The notes under the pieces are model-generated. The model had not been told where the DNA came from. It saw only the letters and a list, made by a program, of their open reading frames with translations, and ran no database searches. Position numbers and translations under genes: made by a program. A stretch of DNA of 7,218 nt from Bacteroidota bacterium (GTDB taxonomy: Bacteria > Bacteroidota > Ignavibacteria > Ignavibacteriales > Ignavibacteriaceae), in contig JADFGB010000048.1 in NCBI GenBank assembly GCA_022567875.1, forward strand, positions 1 through 7,218, given 5' to 3'. Shown in pieces: positions 5,662 to 7,218 of this stretch. Every line of letters begins with the position of its first letter. The first letter of the stretch is position 1.

Positions 5662-6897
5662 CTATTTTAGGAGGATCATTTTATTAGATTGCGCATAATT
5701 ACCTGTCACAATTCTGTAAATATATGTTCCACTTGCTACAGGGCTACCGTAATTATCCTTTCCATTCCATTGTACATTATACACGCCGGCACTTTTATCA
5801 CCACTTACAAGTGTCTTTATTTCCTGTCCAAGCATATTGTAAATCTTAAGAGTTACAAATGATGCTTCAGGCAATGCATATTTTATTACTGTACTTGGAT
5901 TAAATGGATTGGGATAATTCTGGCTTAATGTGAAGTCAACCGGAATATTTATAGTATTATCAAGAGAGATACTTTCGTTATTGTCTGTCACACTTGCTAC
6001 TGCCGCCTTCTTTGTTGCTTTTTGTGCGTGTTGCCAAGCTTTTTTATAATGATCTATTGCTTTATCATATTTGTTTTTCACAAGTTCTTTCAAAGCCTTA
6101 TCCATTTCTTTGTTAGCTTTTTGCAATTCTTTTTCACATTTCGGGTCTCCATTACACGCTACTTCATTGATTGCTACTTGTGCAAGATTCTTATCGGCAG
6201 TGATAAGAAAATTAATTGCTGCTAATGCATCGGTACTGAAAGGCGGAATAAATTTCTTGTTCTTTAATTTTTTAACAGCTTTCTTTTCTTCGTCAAATAC
6301 TTTTTTGCCTTTTTTGGTTAAGTGATTAACGTCAACCCAAAGCTTTGCCTCAAGACTTTTGTCGATATGTTTTATTGCTTTCTCAACTGCTTTTCTGATT
6401 TTTTTATCAGGATCAGTTAGGTAGGGAATTAATAAATCCTTGGCAGCTTGCTTCATACCAAATGAAGAGATTTTAAATGTTGCTGATATTGTATGGTCTG
6501 TTAAAACATTAGTGAAAGTGTAGCTTGTTACTGCTCCGACAGAATTTCCATCCACCAACACATCTGCAACAAGATACCCTGTGTTTGGTGTTATTGTAAA
6601 ACTTTGATCTACTCCGTTGTTGACACTCACAGCGCCAACTGGATCTATGCTTCCATTCGCACCTACACTTGAAGTGATTGTATGTATGCTAGCAGCGATC
6701 TTGAAGGCATTATTGCTGAAAAGCCCCGTCACGTACACGTTACCGGAGCCGTCCACGGCGATGCCACGAGGCCCTTCGAGCGGATTGCCGGGGGTCCCAT
6801 CGCCTGTGGCGTCGATAATCTCGGTGATGGTTTGTGCATTAGCTGCACCCATCAAACAAATAATAAAGAGTAGTAATGATAGTATGTTTTTTCTCAT
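5662..6897 (-). CDS. Secreted multidomain protein with type IX secretion sorting domain
   Basis: The product has 411 residues. Residues 1-21 are a signal peptide (MRKNILSLLLF ... cut after ANA). Residues about 24-67 are one NHL-type beta-propeller repeat (GPRGIAVDGSGNVYVTG). Residues about 70-141 resemble a divergent InlB B-repeat (ITSSVGANGSIDPVGAVSV, FTITPNTGYLVADVLVDG). Residues about 147-300 form a lysine-rich, alpha-helical region ending in YDKAIDHYKKAWQHAQKA. Residues about 322-411 are the T9SS type A sorting domain (FTLSQNYPNPFNPST, NGKDNYGSPVASGTYIYRI, final NKMILLK). It should be exported by Sec, moved across the outer membrane by the T9SS and attached or released there. I choose the ATG at 6897 because GGAGG lies 6 nt upstream and it starts the signal peptide; the in-frame TTG at 6936 would put 13 extra residues in front. 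One NHL repeat is too few for a propeller, and its DNA is much richer in GC than the rest, so the gene looks like a mosaic. Its ligand and function are unknown. Confidence 0.88.
   Translation of the reverse strand: MRKNILSLLLFIICLMGAANAQTITEIIDATGDGTPGNPLEGPRGIAVDGSGNVYVTGLFSNNAFKIAASIHTITSSVGANGSIDPVGAVSVNNGVDQSFTITPNTGYLVADVLVDGNSVGAVTSYTFTNVLTDHTISATFKISSFGMKQAAKDLLIPYLTDPDKKIRKAVEKAIKHIDKSLEAKLWVDVNHLTKKGKKVFDEEKKAVKKLKNKKFIPPFSTDALAAINFLITADKNLAQVAINEVACNGDPKCEKELQKANKEMDKALKELVKNKYDKAIDHYKKAWQHAQKATKKAAVASVTDNNESISLDNTINIPVDFTLSQNYPNPFNPSTVIKYALPEASFVTLKIYNMLGQEIKTLVSGDKSAGVYNVQWNGKDNYGSPVASGTYIYRIVTGNYAQSNKMILLK
6712..6831 (-). other. GC-rich island coding for the NHL repeat
   Basis: Within the AT-rich secreted protein gene, positions 6721-6830 hold 72 G or C in 110 bases (65%), about twice the level of the surroundings. 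The island starts just after the signal peptide codons (from Thr23) and fades before the InlB-like domain. Codons change to GAC, GGC, GTG, ACC and CTC types. It stays in frame. This fits acquisition of a single domain from a high-GC donor. Confidence 0.75.
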
Positions 6898-6903
6898 TAT
6901 GAA

Positions 6904-6908
6904 CCTCC
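6904..6908 (-). promoter_or_regulatory. Strong ribosome binding site of the secreted protein
   Basis: GGAGG on the minus strand stands 6 nt before the ATG at 6897. It fixes the start at the methionine of the signal peptide rather than at the TTG at 6936. Confidence 0.8.
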
Positions 6909-6974
6909 AATTAATGTAGAACTTGTTTAAAGCCAATTAAAAATGTTTATGAAACTATTAGGCTGACAATAGAT

Positions 6975-7002
6975 TATATGAAATATATGAAAAATTCATA
7001 TA
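6975..7002. repeat. Three-copy TATATGAA repeat, two direct and one inverted
   Basis: TATATGAA occurs at 6975-6982 and 6984-6991, one base apart, and its complement TTCATATA at 6995-7002 after AAA. The last two make a perfect 8-bp hairpin with a 3-nt loop; the first and last extend to a 9-bp inverted pair (6974-6982 with 6995-7003). It lies 77 bp before the secreted protein start on the minus strand and 8 bp before the small ATG at 7011 on the plus strand. A TATAAT (6978-6973, minus) overlaps it. It could be an operator between divergent genes. Confidence 0.5.
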
Positions 7003-7010
7003 ACTAAATA

Positions 7011-7191
7011 ATGCTTTTCGACAAGCGGAAATATTATTCTGCTGCAGATACTGCTTTGGAGAAGTTTGGAGAAAAGTAGTACCCAAAATAATATTGCAAT
7101 ATGTGACAATTATGTCTCATATGCAAATGAAAAGTTTAGTGAATTGCTAGATAATGTGGGAGAGAATAATATGCATGAAAATGAAAAATAA
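7011..7191 (+). pseudogene. Possible small plus-strand gene split by a 10-bp tandem duplication
   Basis: The ATG at 7011 opens 22 codons (MLFDKRKYYSAADTALEKF..) that end at a TAG at 7077. Directly before that stop is a 10-bp tandem duplication. If one copy is removed, the frame joins without a stop to a second coding-looking stretch (NNIAICDNYVSYANEKFSEL .. NMHENEK) and ends at the TAA at 7189, for a 56-residue product. No Shine-Dalgarno site is visible before the ATG and I recognise no family, so it may be a gene remnant, a switched-off gene or chance. After the TAA another in-frame ATG at 7195 begins MLGSPQSH and runs off the window; nothing can be said about it. The rest of 6898-7218 shows no other gene. 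Confidence 0.3.
7055..7074 (+). repeat. 10-bp tandem duplication
   Basis: TTTGGAGAAG (7055-7064) is followed at once by TTTGGAGAAA (7065-7074); nine of ten bases agree. As ten is not a multiple of three, the extra copy shifts the frame of any plus-strand gene crossing it. Confidence 0.75.
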
Positions 7192-7218
7192 GAAATGTTA
7201 GGATCTCCTCAATCCCAT

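Noticed and set aside
5670..5676. Second copy of the GGAGGA repeat
   Set aside because: It is the reverse of the codons for the MILLK end of the T9SS protein, so coding explains it.
6617..6919. Plus-strand open frames opposite the secreted protein
   Set aside because: They exist mainly because the GC-rich insert has few stops on either strand; the minus strand has signal peptide, domains and a GGAGG site.

Overview
The window is AT-rich, roughly one-third G+C by eye, and reads almost entirely on the minus strand, so gene order below runs from high to low coordinates. Three things point to the Bacteroidota/Ignavibacteriota side of the tree: a secreted protein with a type IX secretion (T9SS) C-terminal sorting domain of the QNYPNPFNPST type, a TonB-dependent receptor with a carboxypeptidase-like N-terminal domain, and a DUF4249-type lipoprotein right behind that receptor. 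Several genes have clear Shine-Dalgarno sites (GGAGG, AGGAG, AAGGA). These are uncommon in classical Bacteroidia and Flavobacteriia, so an Ignavibacteria-like organism is my best guess. This is inference, since there is no rRNA or marker gene.

Layout. At 7218-6898 there is about 320 bp with no intact gene. It holds a small plus-strand reading frame (7011-7191) that a 10-bp tandem duplication splits into two frames, and an AT-rich triple repeat (TATATGAA twice, then inverted). At 6897-5662 lies a 411-residue secreted mosaic protein: signal peptide, one NHL-type repeat encoded by a strikingly GC-rich patch, an InlB-B-repeat-like domain, a lysine-rich helical domain and a T9SS sorting domain. 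At 5661-5483 there is an intergenic region with two inverted repeats and a candidate promoter. At 5482-3506 lies a tight three-gene cassette: a helical lipoprotein (220 aa), a small acidic helical protein (94 aa) and a DUF2235 / Tle1-like alpha/beta hydrolase (about 332 aa). At 3415-2855 is a short PlsC-type acyltransferase with all its motifs but no ATG, GTG or TTG start. At 2782-437 is a TonB-dependent receptor, and at 450-1 the 5' part of a DUF4249 lipoprotein that overlaps the receptor by 14 bp.

How they may work together. The receptor and DUF4249 protein look like a two-gene outer-membrane uptake unit of unknown substrate. The cassette is the most interesting unit. A predicted phospholipase-type hydrolase is made together with an envelope-anchored lipoprotein and a small soluble protein, with translational coupling visible at the first junction, and a phospholipid acyltransferase follows 90 bp downstream on the same strand. 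A role in envelope lipid cleavage and repair, or an effector/immunity arrangement, is possible but unproven. No VgrG, PAAR, Hcp or other T6SS component is in the window. I found no tRNA, rRNA, CRISPR array or intact mobile element.
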